Of a DNA stretch of 64,000 nucleotides, positions 9,149 through 19,743 are shown in pieces. The notes below the pieces were generated by a model. That model saw nothing but the letters and a program-made list of their open reading frames with translations. It was not told the origin of the DNA and searched no databases. Within the stretch, counting starts at the first letter, position 1. Each line of letters starts with the position of its first letter. The translations under genes were made by a program, and so were the position numbers. The stretch is from Gaiellasilicea sp963763755 (GTDB taxonomy: Bacteria > Actinomycetota > Thermoleophilia > Gaiellales > Gaiellaceae): contig CAVXQE010000009.1 of the NCBI GenBank assembly GCA_963763755.1, forward strand, positions 1 to 64,000, in the 5' to 3' direction.

Positions 9149-9465
9149 CTGCCTGAGGGTAGCCGGGCCAGCCGACGGCGCGAGACGGAGCCGCACGACG
9201 CGCACGCGACCAGCGCTCGTACCTCACGGCGCCGCTCCGACACGAACGGCTCCTCCCGGACCTCCGCGGTCTGCGCGCCGCACGCGTCGCAGCGCACGAC
9301 GCTGCCGATCGGGAAGCGCTCGGCCGCGTCGGCCTCGCGCCGCTCGCGTCGCTCCTCGGCCTCGCGAGCCTTGCGCTCCGCCCCGGGCCTGAGCTCCACG
9401 AGTGCCCACGCGATGATCGCCAGGATGACGACGACGACCAGGACTGCGATCACGAGGCGGGCCAC
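9145..9465 (-). CDS. Small membrane-anchored protein with CxxC pair
   Basis: The GTG at 9465 starts VARLVIAVLVVVVILAIIAW, a single N-terminal membrane helix. A charged coiled stretch rich in Glu and Arg (residues about 28-48) follows, and then RCDACGAQT and ACASCGSVS, two CxxC pairs that could bind zinc. The length is about 106 residues. The stop overlaps the GTG of murI, so the two are probably co-translated. I recognise no named family. An upstream in-frame start at 9522 exists but would place extra residues before the membrane helix, so the shorter form is preferred. Confidence 0.6.
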   Translation of the reverse strand: MARLVIAVLVVVVILAIIAWALVELRPGAERKAREAEERRERREADAAERFPIGSVVRCDACGAQTAEVREEPFVSERRREVRALVACASCGSVSRRRLARLPSGR

Positions 9466-9659
9466 GATCGTATCGTCACCGATTGGCGACCTCCCGGGGA
9501 ACCGTGCGCTCGCATGGAACACCGGGCGGCGACCCGACGCCAGGCTCCTGCGGACGATCGCCGACCTACGCGGGCAATTGGAGGATCTCGAACGCCAGGT
9601 CGAAGGTCGCGGCGTCCCGCCGTCACCGCCGCACCTCTGACCGCCTCTATCCTCGGCGC

Positions 9660-10604
9660 GTGTCCACGAGCGTCCGCATCGGCACCTGCTCGTGGGCCGA
9701 CCAGGGCCTGCTGGAGAGCTGGTACCCGCCGGAGCTGAAGACCGCCGAGTCGAGGCTCCGGTACTACGCCGAGCGGTACGACACCGTCGAGGTCAACTCG
9801 AGCTACTACGCGATCCCCGACGGGCGCACCGCGGAGCGCTGGGCTGAGCGCACGCCGGACGGATTCGTCTTCCACGTCAAGGCCTTCGGACTCATGACGG
9901 GCCATGCCGTGCAGCCCGAGCAGCTCCCGCCGGACCTGCGCCCGTTGGTTCGTCAGGTCACGTCGCGCGGGCACGTCGTGCCGGACGCCGACCTGCGGCG
10001 CCGCGTGTTCGAGCGGTTCCATCGCGAGCTCCAGCCGCTGCGCGAGGCCGGCAAGCTCGGCGGCATCCTCATGCAGTACCCGCCGAGCTTCGCGCCGTCC
10101 GAGGACGCGTGGGAGGCGATCCGCGACGGGCAGGCGCGGCTGCAGGGCGACGAGATGCTCGTCGAGTTCCGGCAGCGCGACTGGCTGGCCGGCGCCCAGC
10201 GCGAGACGACGCTCGACACGCTCGCCGACTGGGGTCTGACGTACGTGATCGTCGACGCCCCGGTGATCCGCGGCCCGAACGTCGCGGAGACCGTCGTGGC
10301 GAACACGTCGCCCACCGGCTACGTGCGGTTCCACGGGCGCAACGCGTCCACCTGGAACGTGCGTGGCCGCTCCGCGAGCGAGCGCTTCGACCACCTCTAC
10401 GACGCCGAGGAGCTCGCCGAGTGGGTCGAGCCGCTGCGGGCGCTGTCCCGCACCACCTCGCGTCTGTACGCCATGTTCAACACCAACAACCTCGACCAGG
10501 GGCCGCGTAACGCCAACCTGCTGCGCGACCTGTTGGTGCAATCGCACGTGCCGACGACCCCGCCGCCGGGTCCGCCGGCGGGCAGCCAGGAGTCGCTGTT
10601 CTGA
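9660..10604 (+). CDS. DUF72 family protein
   Basis: The gene is intact, 314 residues from GTG 9660. It opens with VRIGTCSWADQGLLESWYPP and YDTVEVNSSYYAIPD, then has FVFHVKAFGLMTGH, LGGILMQYPPSFAPS, MLVEFRQRDWL, VRFHGRNASTWN and LYAMFNTNNLDQGPRNA. These are the conserved blocks of DUF72 (YecE-like), a TIM-barrel family of unknown biochemical function. The proline-rich C-terminal tail ends in QESLF. It is convergent with the DUF3052 gene, with one base between the stops. A 45-codon open stretch just upstream (to 9640) encodes a possible short coiled coil, but no start supports calling it. Confidence 0.85.
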   Translation: MSTSVRIGTCSWADQGLLESWYPPELKTAESRLRYYAERYDTVEVNSSYYAIPDGRTAERWAERTPDGFVFHVKAFGLMTGHAVQPEQLPPDLRPLVRQVTSRGHVVPDADLRRRVFERFHRELQPLREAGKLGGILMQYPPSFAPSEDAWEAIRDGQARLQGDEMLVEFRQRDWLAGAQRETTLDTLADWGLTYVIVDAPVIRGPNVAETVVANTSPTGYVRFHGRNASTWNVRGRSASERFDHLYDAEELAEWVEPLRALSRTTSRLYAMFNTNNLDQGPRNANLLRDLLVQSHVPTTPPPGPPAGSQESLF

Positions 10605-10605
10605 T

Positions 10606-11031
10606 CTAGGCCGGCTGTGGGCGCAGCTCCTTGCGCCACACGAACCGCAGGCCGGACCACGTCTCGTCGACGGCGCAGACCTTCGTGTCGACCAGGCCGG
10701 ACGGCAGGATCACCTCGCGCAGCACGTCCTCGGTGATGTCCGTTTGCACCTTGGACGCCTTCTTCGGCCACGACAGCCACAGCGATCCATCCGGCTCCAG
10801 GCGCCGGCCGAGCTCCAGGAACCGGCGCTCGACGACCCGCCGTTCCGTGGCGAAGAAGAGGATCACGTCGAGCGGCGCGCGCGCCTGCCGGCCGAGCGAG
10901 ACGCCGTCCGGCAGCGGGTCGAGCAGCGCCTCGGCACCATCCGGCGCATCGACCAGCGCGACACGCGCGCCCGGCTTGATGCCGAGCTTCTTCGCGAGCG
11001 GCGTCCCCGAGTAGCCGGCGGCCATTTGCAC
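10606..11031 (-). CDS. DUF3052 family protein
   Basis: The frame is intact, 141 residues. The sequence AAGYSGTPLAKKLGIKPG at the start, LDVILFFATERRVVERRF in the middle, LWLSWPKKASKVQTDITE and VCAVDETWSGLRFVWR at the end are the conserved blocks of DUF3052, a small soluble family found mainly in actinobacteria and of unknown function. The start may be ATG 11031 or the second ATG at 11025; the family starts close to AAGYSG, so the second is as likely. It is divergent from the mmsA operon, with about 107 bp between them that must hold both promoters. Confidence 0.85.
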   Translation of the reverse strand: MQMAAGYSGTPLAKKLGIKPGARVALVDAPDGAEALLDPLPDGVSLGRQARAPLDVILFFATERRVVERRFLELGRRLEPDGSLWLSWPKKASKVQTDITEDVLREVILPSGLVDTKVCAVDETWSGLRFVWRKELRPQPA

Positions 11032-11138
11032 GCAGCGTACCCCGCCACGGCGCCGCCGATGAGATCCTGGCGGCGGGTCGGACGCGCCGGCCGCGGTAAC
11101 CTTCGCGCCATATTCGCGATGCGATCAGGAGGCTCCGG

Positions 11139-12680
<1,542 letters not shown>

Positions 12681-12681
<1 letters not shown>

Positions 12682-14044
12682 TGGCGACGCTCGACCAGCG
12701 CGTCGACGCGAGGCCAGGTCCGCCGCGACGACCGCGCCACGTCTTCCACTCCTGGTCCGCGCAGGGCCAGATCGACCCGCTGCCGGTGGCCGGCGGCGAG
12801 GGCGCGTGGTTCTGGGACTACGACGGGAACCGCTACCTCGACTTCGCCTCCCAGCTGATGAACGTCAACATCGGCCACCAGCACCCGAAGCTCGTGGCCG
12901 CGATCCAGGAGCAGGCCGCGCGGCTCTGCACCATCGCGCCCGAGCGTGGCCAACGACAGGCGCAGCGAGCTCGCGCGCCTGCTCAGCGAGATCGCTCCGG
13001 GCGACCTCGACATGGCGTTCTTCACGAACGGCGGGGCCGAGGCGAACGAGAACGCGATCCGCATGGCGCGGCTGCACACGGGGCGCCACAAGGTGCTCGC
13101 CACCTGGCGCTCCTACCACGGTGCGACGAGCGGGGCGATCACGATGACCGGGGACCCGCGGCGCTGGCCGTCGGAGCCGGGCATGGCCGGCGTCGTGCAC
13201 TTCGTCGGCCCGTACGCGTACCGCTCGTCGTTCGGCGCCCGCACCGAGGCCGAGGAGGAGCCGAGCGCGCGCTGGCGCACCTCGAGGAGGTCGTCACGTA
13301 CGAGGGCGCGCACACGATCGCCGCCGTCATCCTCGAGCCGATCGTGGGCACGAACGGGATCCTCGTGCCGCCGGACGGCTACCTCCAGGGCGTCCGCGAG
13401 CTCTGCGACCGCCACGGGATCGTGATGATCTGCGACGAGGTCATGAGCGGCTTCGGCCGCACCGGCTCGTGGTTCGCGTCCGGGCTGTGGGACGTCACGC
13501 CCGACCTCATCACCTGCGCGAAGGGCATCAACTCGGGCTACGTGCCGCTCGGCGCGGTCCTGATCTCCCAGCGCATCGCCGACACGTTCTGGACCGGGTC
13601 TACCCGGGCGGCCTGACCTACTCGGGCCACCCGCTCGCGTGCGCGTCGGCCGTGGCGTCGATCGAGGTCTTCCGCGAGGAGGGCATCGTCGAGCGGTCCG
13701 CGCGCCTCGGCGAGCAGGTCCTCGGACCGGAGCTGCGCGCCCTGATGGAGCGCCACCCGTCGGTCGGCGACGTGCGCGGCCGCGGCTGCTTCTGGGGCCT
13801 CGAGCTCGTCAAGGACCGCGAGTCGCGGGAGATGCTCGTCCCGTTCAACGCGGCCGGGCCGGCGCTCGGGCCGGTGGCGGAGCTCACGAAGGCCGCGCTC
13901 CAGCGGGGCCTGTCGCTGTTCTGCCACTGGAACGTGGTCCTGATCGTGCCGCCGCTCGTGACGTCCGACGAGGATGCGCCGGCCGGCATCGCGATCCTCG
14001 ACGAGGTGCTCGACATCGCCGATCGCGCCGCCGCCGCCGCGTAG
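12681..14044 (+). CDS. Class III (omega-amino acid) aminotransferase, frameshifted
   Basis: It starts at ATG 12681 inside the mmsA stop. Reading across frames gives GEGAWFWDYDGNRYLDFASQ, LMNVNIGHQHPKLVAAI, MAFFTNGGAEANENAIRMAR, SYHGATSGAITMTGDPRRWP, ILEPIVGTNGILVPPDGYL, MICDEVMSGFGRTG (PLP-binding aspartate) and CAKGINSGYVPLGAV with the PLP lysine. A last frame reads GGLTYSGHPLACASAVASI to the end. At least three frame changes occur (about 12945, 13260 and 13600). The family includes beta-alanine:pyruvate and taurine:pyruvate transaminases. Coupling to mmsA suggests beta-alanine or a similar substrate yields a semialdehyde that MmsA then oxidises; the substrate is an inference. Size is about 450 residues. 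Confidence 0.85.
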
Positions 14045-14054
14045 CGATCCGACG

Positions 14055-14091
14055 CATCCCGGGGACGCGCGCCCGCGCCGTCCCCCGGATG
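14055..14091. terminator. Hairpin between convergent genes
   Basis: The arm CATCCCGGGGACG (14055-14067) pairs with CGTCCCCCGGATG (14079-14091), apart from one offset C. It lies between the stop of the aminotransferase (+) and the stop of the truncated haemoglobin (-), so it can serve both strands. There is no T-tract, as is common in GC-rich actinobacteria. Confidence 0.5.
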
Positions 14092-14107
14092 TGCAATTGC
14101 ACGTTCG

Positions 14108-14572
14108 TCAGCCCTGGTAGGGCGGCGCCTCGCCCCAGCCCCAGCGCGGCACGGGCGCCGCGGGCGGCGGCGCGGCGCCGGGCTGCGAGTTGCCGAGCGC
14201 GAGTCGGGTGCCCCACTCGACGTAGGCGACGAACGCCGAGCGGAACTCGGGGTCCAACGGCAGCTCGGCCTCGTCGGCGGCGTCCGTGATCATTGTCACC
14301 CAGCGCCGCCGCTGGGTCTCGGTGATGGCGAGGCCGAGGTGCTTGTGCAGCATGTGTGGGTAGCCGCCGTGCTCCTCGGTGTACCGCGGCGGCCCGCCGA
14401 AGACCTCCGCCAGCCAGGTCGCGACGTGCTGGGGGTGGTGCTCGTCCATGCCCGCGAAGACCGGGGCGAGGATCTCGTCGTTTCGCACGCGGCGGTAGAA
14501 GACGTCGGTCAGGCGATCGAAGGCCGCCTGGCCGCCGGCCCATTCGTAGACGGTCGGAGTCGCGCCCTGCAT
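14108..14572 (-). CDS. glbO: Truncated haemoglobin, group II (TrHbO)
   Basis: The gene is intact, 154 residues, starting at ATG 14572. VYEWAGGQAAFDRLTDVFYR, then FAGMDEHHPQHVATWLAEVF, FGGPPRYTEEHGGYPHML (proximal histidine region) and HLGLAITETQRRRWV follow the 2-on-2 globin fold of group II, with the tryptophan in RRRWV and the C-terminal VPRWGWGEAPPY typical of actinobacterial TrHbO. Such proteins bind oxygen and small ligands and often protect against reactive species. It stands alone between a convergent aminotransferase gene and the protease pair upstream. An Ala/Pro-rich linker (AAPPPAAP) precedes the last residues. Confidence 0.9.
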   Translation of the reverse strand: MQGATPTVYEWAGGQAAFDRLTDVFYRRVRNDEILAPVFAGMDEHHPQHVATWLAEVFGGPPRYTEEHGGYPHMLHKHLGLAITETQRRRWVTMITDAADEAELPLDPEFRSAFVAYVEWGTRLALGNSQPGAAPPPAAPVPRWGWGEAPPYQG

Positions 14573-14612
14573 CGAAGCCTCCGGGTCGGATCGGGACGGA
14601 TCGGGAGCCGCG

Positions 14613-15559
14613 CTAGGCGGCGAGCTCCGCCGGGGTCGCCACGAGGGTCAGCCTATCGGCGTCGCGCGCGACGTCGAGGGGCAGGTCGCTGCCGATGCGA
14701 TCGGCCGTCAGCAGGCGCTGGAGGTCGGTCGCGTCGGCCACCGGCAGGCCGTCGACGGCCAGCACCAGGTCGCCCGGGCGCAGGCCGGCGCGGTCGGCCG
14801 GGCTGTCCTCGACGACCTCGACGACCTCCAGCGCGTACGTCGGCGCCTCCGGGTCGCAGCAGGCGCGGCGGGAGCGGACGGCGCCCGCCGGCGATGCCGA
14901 GGTAGGCGCGGCGCACGCGGCCGTCGGTCATGAGCGCGCCGACGATGCCCCGCGTGGTCGCGTCGATCGGCACGGCGAAGCCGAGCCCGACGCCGGCCAC
15001 GGCGGTGTTCACGCCGACGACGCGGGCCTCGGCGTCCGCCAGCGCGCCGCCGGAGTTGCCGGGGTTGAGGGCAGCGTCGGTCTGGATCACGCCGTCGATC
15101 AGGCGCACCGTCTCGCCGGCGCGCGCGGGCAGGGCGCGTCCGAGCCCGGAGACGACGCCGGTCGTGACGGAACCGGCGAAGCCGTGCGGGTTGCCGATGG
15201 CGACGACGAGCTGGCCCACGCGGAGCTCGGCCGCGTCGCCGAGCGCGGCCGGCGCCAGGCCGCGGGCCTCGGCACGCAGCACCGCGAGGTCCGACAGCGG
15301 ATCGGTGCCGACGATCTCGAAGCCCACCTCGCGTGCCGTCCGTGAACAGCGCCGACCCGCGCCGGTCGCGCCCGGCGACGACGTGGGCCGACGTCAGCAG
15401 GAAGCCGTCCGGCGTGAGCACGACCGCGCTCCCGGCGCCGGCCGGCACGCGCCCGTCGCGGCGTTGACGGGTCACCCGCAGCGAGGCGACCGACGGGCTC
15501 AGGCGCTCGACGACGCCGACGACGAGCTCGGACAAGGGGTCGAGGGCGCGCATCGTCAC
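14613..15559 (-). CDS. HtrA/DegP-like serine protease with PDZ domain, frameshifted
   Basis: The catalytic domain starts MRALDPLSELVVGVVERLSP. The triad is visible: His in LLTSAHVVAG, Asp in DPLSDLAVLRAEA, and Ser in ALNPGNSGGALADAE; VVAIGNPHGFAGSVTTG and VGLGFAVPIDATTRGIV are the usual S1C blocks. A frame change near 15330 splits the His part from the rest, and another near 14880 splits off the C-terminal PDZ domain, which ends about 14613 with TPAELAA. There is no signal peptide, so it may be cytoplasmic. GTG 15559 overlaps the TGA of the degenerate protease upstream; ATG 15553 is an alternative. About 315 residues. Confidence 0.8.
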
Positions 15560-16437
15560 TCCCAGCGGACGAGCACGTCGCGCTCGTCCGCGCCGCGCAC
15601 GACCCGCAGCGCGAGGTCGCCCCCGGTGGCGTCGATCGCCGCGAGCAGCGCGTCGACGCTCGTCAGCGGCGCGTCGCCCGCAGCGACCAGGAGGTCTCCG
15701 CTCTCGAGGCCGGCGGTCGCGGCGGCCGACGCGTCGGCGACGTCCTGCAGCAGGAGGCCGTCGCGCTCCGGCAGTCCGACGGCGCGCCGTAGCCGCCGCG
15801 CCGCGCGCGGATGTGCAATTGCCACACCGAGCGTGCGGACGGCACCGGCCCGCCCCTCGGCGAGATCGTCGAGGTGGCGCCGCAGCGCGATCGTCGCCGG
15901 CTGCGCGAGCAGGAAGCCGCCGTCGAGCCGCGCGGAGGTGAAACCCAGCAGGCGCGCCGTCCGCGTCGAGCAGCGGGCTGCCGCAAGCGCCGCGCGGCAG
16001 CGGGGCGGTGTGGACGAGGCCCGGGTCGCCGAGGCGGCCGCGGGGGCCGCGCAATCGCTCGCCGACGGCGGCCATCTCGCCGCGGGTGGCGTGGAGCGCG
16101 CGACCCGAGGGCCGGGCGACGGCGACGACGCCGTCGCCGAGCGCGGCCTCGGGTCAGCGTCCGGCCAGGCCATCGCCGCGGCGTCGCCGGTGTCGGCCTC
16201 GAGCACGGCGAGCGCGCGGTCGGGGTCGTGTGCGAGGAGCGGCGCGGCGACGACGTACCGTCGGCGCGCTCGACGGTCAGCCGCTCGGCGCGGATGCCGC
16301 GGCTGCCGACGAGGACGCCGCAGCCGGGCGCGAGGACGATGCCGGAGCCGCGGCCGCCGCGCGCGAGCGCGACGAGCGAGGGGACGACGACGTCGGCGGG
16401 CGCGCCGAGCGTCTGCGGGGAGCGTAGTTCGATTCAT
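15556..16437 (-). CDS. Degenerate S1-like protease (pseudoprotease) with PDZ domain, frameshifted
   Basis: The order of segments resembles HtrA: GSGIVLAPGCGVLVGSRGI, then DPDRALAVLEADTG, GLVHTAPLPRGACGSPLLDA, and a C-terminal PDZ-like part (LLLQDVADASAAATAGLESG and DLLVAAGDAPLTSVDALLAA). The block where active enzymes have T-x-A-H reads GVLVGSRGI, without histidine, and the nucleophile motif G-x-S-G-x reads GACGS, with a cysteine (codon at 15983-15985) in place of serine. Each segment is read without a frame change inside it. Three or more frame changes lie elsewhere. The start is ATG 16437 next to an AT-rich palindrome. The gene overlaps the active protease downstream, so the two products may work together. 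The call as pseudoprotease is an inference. Confidence 0.55.
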   Translation of the reverse strand: MNRTTLPADARRARRRRRPLARRARARRPRLRHRPRARLRRPRRQPRHPRRAADRRARRRYVVAAPLLAHDPDRALAVLEADTGDAAAMAWPDADPRPRSATASSPSPGPRVARSTPPAARWPPSASDCAAPAAASATRASSTPPRCRAALAAARCSTRTARLLGFTSARLDGGFLLAQPATIALRRHLDDLAEGRAGAVRTLGVAIAHPRAARRLRRAVGLPERDGLLLQDVADASAAATAGLESGDLLVAAGDAPLTSVDALLAAIDATGGDLALRVVRGADERDVLVRWE

Positions 16438-16438
16438 A

Positions 16439-16461
16439 GTGACTTGCAAGTTAGAAGTAAC
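16439..16461 (-). promoter_or_regulatory. Inverted repeat upstream of the protease pair
   Basis: GTGACTT (16439-16445) and AAGTAAC (16455-16461) form an inverted repeat with one mismatch, overlapping the perfect 10-bp palindrome ACTTGCAAGT (16442-16451). It abuts the start codon at 16437 and is conspicuously AT-rich compared with its surroundings. ACTTGCAAGT-type sites are typical of small winged-helix repressors such as the HxlR family. No such regulator gene is in the window, so the binding protein is unknown. Confidence 0.4.
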
Positions 16462-16477
16462 TACCGCCGCCGTCAAC

Positions 16478-17550
16478 TCATTCGGGCGCCAGCGCCGGCA
16501 CCGTCGCGGTCACCGTGGTGCCGCGACCGGGGGCACTCGTAACGTCCAAATGGCCGCCGACGGCCTCGAGGCGATCGGTCAGCCCGCGCAGCCCGCTGCC
16601 GCGCATGGGCTCGGCGCCGCCCACGCCGTCGTCGGCGATCTCGATGACGACGCGCCCGTCGTCCCGCCAGGCGCGGATGGACGCGGCGGTGGCGTCGGCG
16701 TGCTTCGTCACGTTGGCGAGCGCCTCGCACGCCGTGAAGTAGAGCGCCGCCTCGTGCGCCGGGGCCAGCCGAACGTCCAATTGCACGTCCAGATCGACCG
16801 GCAGCGGCGCACGATCGGCAATGAACTGGAGCGCCGCGCCGAGCCCGCGCTCCGTCAGCATCGCCGGTGGATGCCCCAGCCAGCTCGCGGAGCTCCTCCA
16901 GCGCGGTCGCGAGCTCCACCGAGCAGGCGTCGAGTGCCGCGATCGTCTCGTGTCGGCGTCGCCGGCCGTCCGGCGCGCCAGCTGCAGCCGCAGCGCGAGC
17001 GAGACGAGCCGCTGCTGGGCCCCGTCGTGCAGGTCGCGCTCGATGCGCGCCGGTGGCGGCCACCACGATGCGCACGCGGGACTCGGTCAGCTCGCGCCGG
17101 GCCTCCGCATTGGCGACCGCCTGGCCGACGAGCTCCGCAAACGCGCCCAGCCGCAGCTCCGTGCGCGGCGGGACGGCCGGTCGCTCACCGTCGACAGCGA
17201 GATCGAGCCCCAGATCCGGGCGTCGACCACGATCGGCGCCGCGACCGCGGCGTGGATGCCCAGCGCGCGCAGCGGCCCGTCGATGCGCTCGGCCTCGATC
17301 TCGTCGTACGAGTCCACCCGCGACGGCGCGCCCGTCTGGTACACACGGCCCGTCGCGCTCTCCAACGCGAGGTCGACCCGCAGACCCTTCGGCATGTCGA
17401 CGACGGCGACGTCCGGGGGATCGGTGGCGACCAGCTGGACGAGCTGCTCGCCGGTATCCACCTGGCCGAGAACCTCGACTCCGCTCTCCGCGAGAAGCCG
17501 CGCTATCCCCTCCCGTACGACGCGGCGTCGTCCGCGAGGATCACCCGCAT
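16478..17550 (-). CDS. Response-regulator receiver joined to GAF-histidine kinase, frameshifted
   Basis: The ATG at 17550 opens MRVILADDAA. After a one-base break, VREGIARLLAESGVEVLGQ and PPDVAVVDMP follow, the first half of a NarL-type receiver with its phospho-acceptor aspartate. At about 17389 this runs without a stop into GLRVDLALESATGRVYQTG and HAAVAAPIVVDARIWGSISL, a GAF domain. Then come ERDLHDGAQQRL (HisKA_3 with the phospho-histidine), and EALANVTKHADATAASI, EIADDGVGG and GSGLRGLTDRLEAVGGHLDV, an ATPase domain ending at 16478. The receiver lacks its second half and the DNA-binding domain. Either a deletion fused two genes, or the assembly collapsed a repeated module. Two or three frame changes occur. 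ATG 17395 could start a kinase alone. Confidence 0.55.
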
Positions 17551-19258
17551 GGGATGACCGCCGTGACCCGCGTGCCGTGCGGGGCCGCGTCTGGACACGC
17601 AGGCGCCCGTCGACCGCCTCGACGCGGGCCCGCAGTCCATGCAGCCCGGTGCCGGCCGCGTCGGCACCGCCGACACCGTCGTCGTGACCTTGATCGCAGA
17701 CCCGTCCGTTCGTGCGGCTGACGTCGATCGTCGCCTGGGAGGCGTGGGCATGTTTTGCGACGTTCGCGAGGGCTTCGCTCGCGACGAAGTAGGCGGTGGC
17801 CTCGACCGGTGGGGAGCAACGCCCGGGCGAGACAGTCAGCTCGATCGGGACGGTGCGCGTCGCGCGAGGGCGGCGAGGCCGGCGCAAGTCCTTCGTCGGG
17901 AGGAGCGCCGGATGGATGCCTCGCGCGAGGGCATGCAGCTCGTCGAGGGCGCCGCCGACTTCGCCGTCCGCCTCGGTGAGGAGCTCGTCGACTGCGCCGT
18001 CCCCGTCGGCGAGTCGGCCGCGGGCGAGCTGCAGGGCGAGCCGGATCCCGAGCAGGCGCTGCTGAGCGCCGTCGTGGAGGTCGCGTTGATCCGTCGTCGT
18101 TCGGCGTCCCGGCTTCGACGATGCGTGCCGGAGGCCTGTACCTCGGTGAGCTGGGTGCGGAGTTCCGCCTGCAGTCGGGCGTTCTCGAACGTGAGGCTTG
18201 CACGCCGGCGACGGCCTGTAGGAGTTCGGGGTCGTCCAGGAGCGTCGGGTCGTGGATGAGGGCGGCGAAGGTCGCCGTCGTGCTCGAGGGCAGTGACGGC
18301 GTGGCCTTCGCGCGTGGCCAGGTCGAGGGGCTCCCGCAGGGATCGACGTAGCGCTCGTTCCGGGCAGCCAGAAAGCGAGCTCGAGCGACGGATCGCCGAG
18401 TGCACGGGCGATCGCGTCGCGGACGTCGTCGGGTCGCGAGAGCGAACGGAGCTCCACGATCAGATCGGCGACACCGGAGCGCTGTAGGCGGGTGCGCAGC
18501 AGCCCGAAGAGGAACGCGATCGGAATCGCCGTGAAGGCCCCACCGACCCAGGAGAGCGGCGCGTCCTCGACCTGGCCGCCGGCGGCGTCCACGATCAGGT
18601 AGGGGACGAACAGAAGGATCGCGACGGCGCTCGTCAGGAGCACAGGGGCGAGCGCGCGACGCGTCGCCCCGCGCGCGGCTCGCAGCTTCCGCACGAGCAG
18701 GACGCCGGTCACGAACGAAGACTCCGACGACGAGACAGTTTGTGGCCGCTTCGAAGACCGGCGCAACGGTGTCCAAGCCAACGACACGAAGCGGGTTCGT
18801 CGGACAGCTCCGGGCACCCGTCGTCCCCGCGCGGGTCCCACATGAGAACCCCGAGTGGCACCAGGACGAGCCAGGCGCAGTACACGCCGACGACCAACCG
18901 CCGTTCGAGGCTTGTCTCGAGCCGACCGCTCGGGAACGCGAGGAAGAGGTGCACGGTAATCACTAGCTCGAGGCTCCCGAGCGCCGTGAACACCGTGTAG
19001 GGGAGGGACGCGTCCCAGTAGAGCTGTCCCGAGGCAACCGCGAAACCGAGCGCGACCATGAGAAGTCCGACACGGTTCCCCGGACGGCGATGCAAGGCAA
19101 CGAGCCCGGTGGCGATCCAGATGCCCGCGTACGCGACCAGGCCACCCTCCCTCCGCTCGGCCGGCTCGAAGTCGTGGGCGAGCCGCACCAGCGCCGTGGC
19201 AAGGGCGACGAGCACCGCACCCGGAAACGGCCAGCGCGACGAGCAGGCGGCGGCTCAT
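17541..19258 (-). CDS. Membrane sensor histidine kinase (NarX/HisKA_3 type), frameshifted
   Basis: It starts at ATG 19258, overlapping the stop of the receiver gene (ATGA). The N-terminal half has several membrane helices, for example VGLLMVALGFAVASGQLYW, ALGSLELVITVHLFLAF, ALAPVLLTSAVAILLFVPY and TAIPIAFLFGLLRTRL. The kinase core shows RDLHDGAQQRLLGIRLALQL with the phospho-histidine, LHALARGIHPALL, AYFVASEALANVAKHAHAS and GTGLHGLRARVEAVDGRL, and it ends VTAVIPCG. At least five frame changes are needed. The stop overlaps the downstream receiver start by ten bases, the usual arrangement of a kinase-regulator pair. The signal sensed is unknown. Total length is about 570 residues. Confidence 0.7.
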
Positions 19259-19617
19259 CCGGGAGCCCCGGCAAGGCTTGCGAGCGCTGCGGCCGAGAGG
19301 TCGTCCTTGTGGATGAAGCCGCGTGCAGGGCTGCGGTCGAGCCGCGCGCCGAAGTCGGTCGCCTCGCGACTCGACGTGAGGACGACGAGCGTCGCGGCGC
19401 CGCTCTCGGCGATCCGCTCCGCGACCTCGAACCCGTCCGTATCCGGCAAGAGGACGTCCAGCAGCACGACCTGAGGCCGGAGCGCATCGACCGCCGCGAG
19501 CGCCGATGCCCCGTCCCCGGCCTCGCCGACGACCTCGAAACCGTCTGCCTCGAGCAGGCGGCGGGCAAAGCCACGGAAGCGCGCATGGTCGTCGACGATC
19601 AGCACCGTCTGCGGCAT
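19255..19617 (-). CDS. Stand-alone response-regulator receiver
   Basis: The gene is intact, 120 residues from ATG 19617. QTVLIVDDHARFRGFARRLL gives the acidic pair, QVVLLDVLLPDTDGFEVAER the phospho-acceptor aspartate, TLVVLTSSREATDFGA the conserved serine/threonine region, and ARGFIHKDDLSAAAL the lysine. The protein ends right after the receiver fold with no output domain. It precedes the membrane kinase and overlaps it by four bases, so it is probably its partner or a phosphate sink. The next gene upstream (19744) is divergent. Confidence 0.85.
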   Translation of the reverse strand: MPQTVLIVDDHARFRGFARRLLEADGFEVVGEAGDGASALAAVDALRPQVVLLDVLLPDTDGFEVAERIAESGAATLVVLTSSREATDFGARLDRSPARGFIHKDDLSAAALASLAGAPG

Positions 19618-19743
19618 TGAGCGAATCGTCTCATTCTCGACCGCGATCGGCTATCAGGGATACCCCGAATCTTCAGCTCGCGGAGCCCAGGTCCGGGGAT
19701 CTCATCGATGCGATCTCGACCGACGCGGCCTAGCGTCGGCGGC

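Noticed and set aside
14091..14102. Palindrome GTGCAATTGCAC as a regulatory site, with similar words at 7495 and 15811
   Set aside because: It lies between convergent stops next to a terminator hairpin, and the copy at 15811 is inside coding sequence and explained by codons.
14930..17557. Long plus-strand open frame opposite the proteases and kinase
   Set aside because: The composition is Arg/Ser/Pro-rich without motifs, as expected opposite GC-rich genes that have real motifs on the minus strand.
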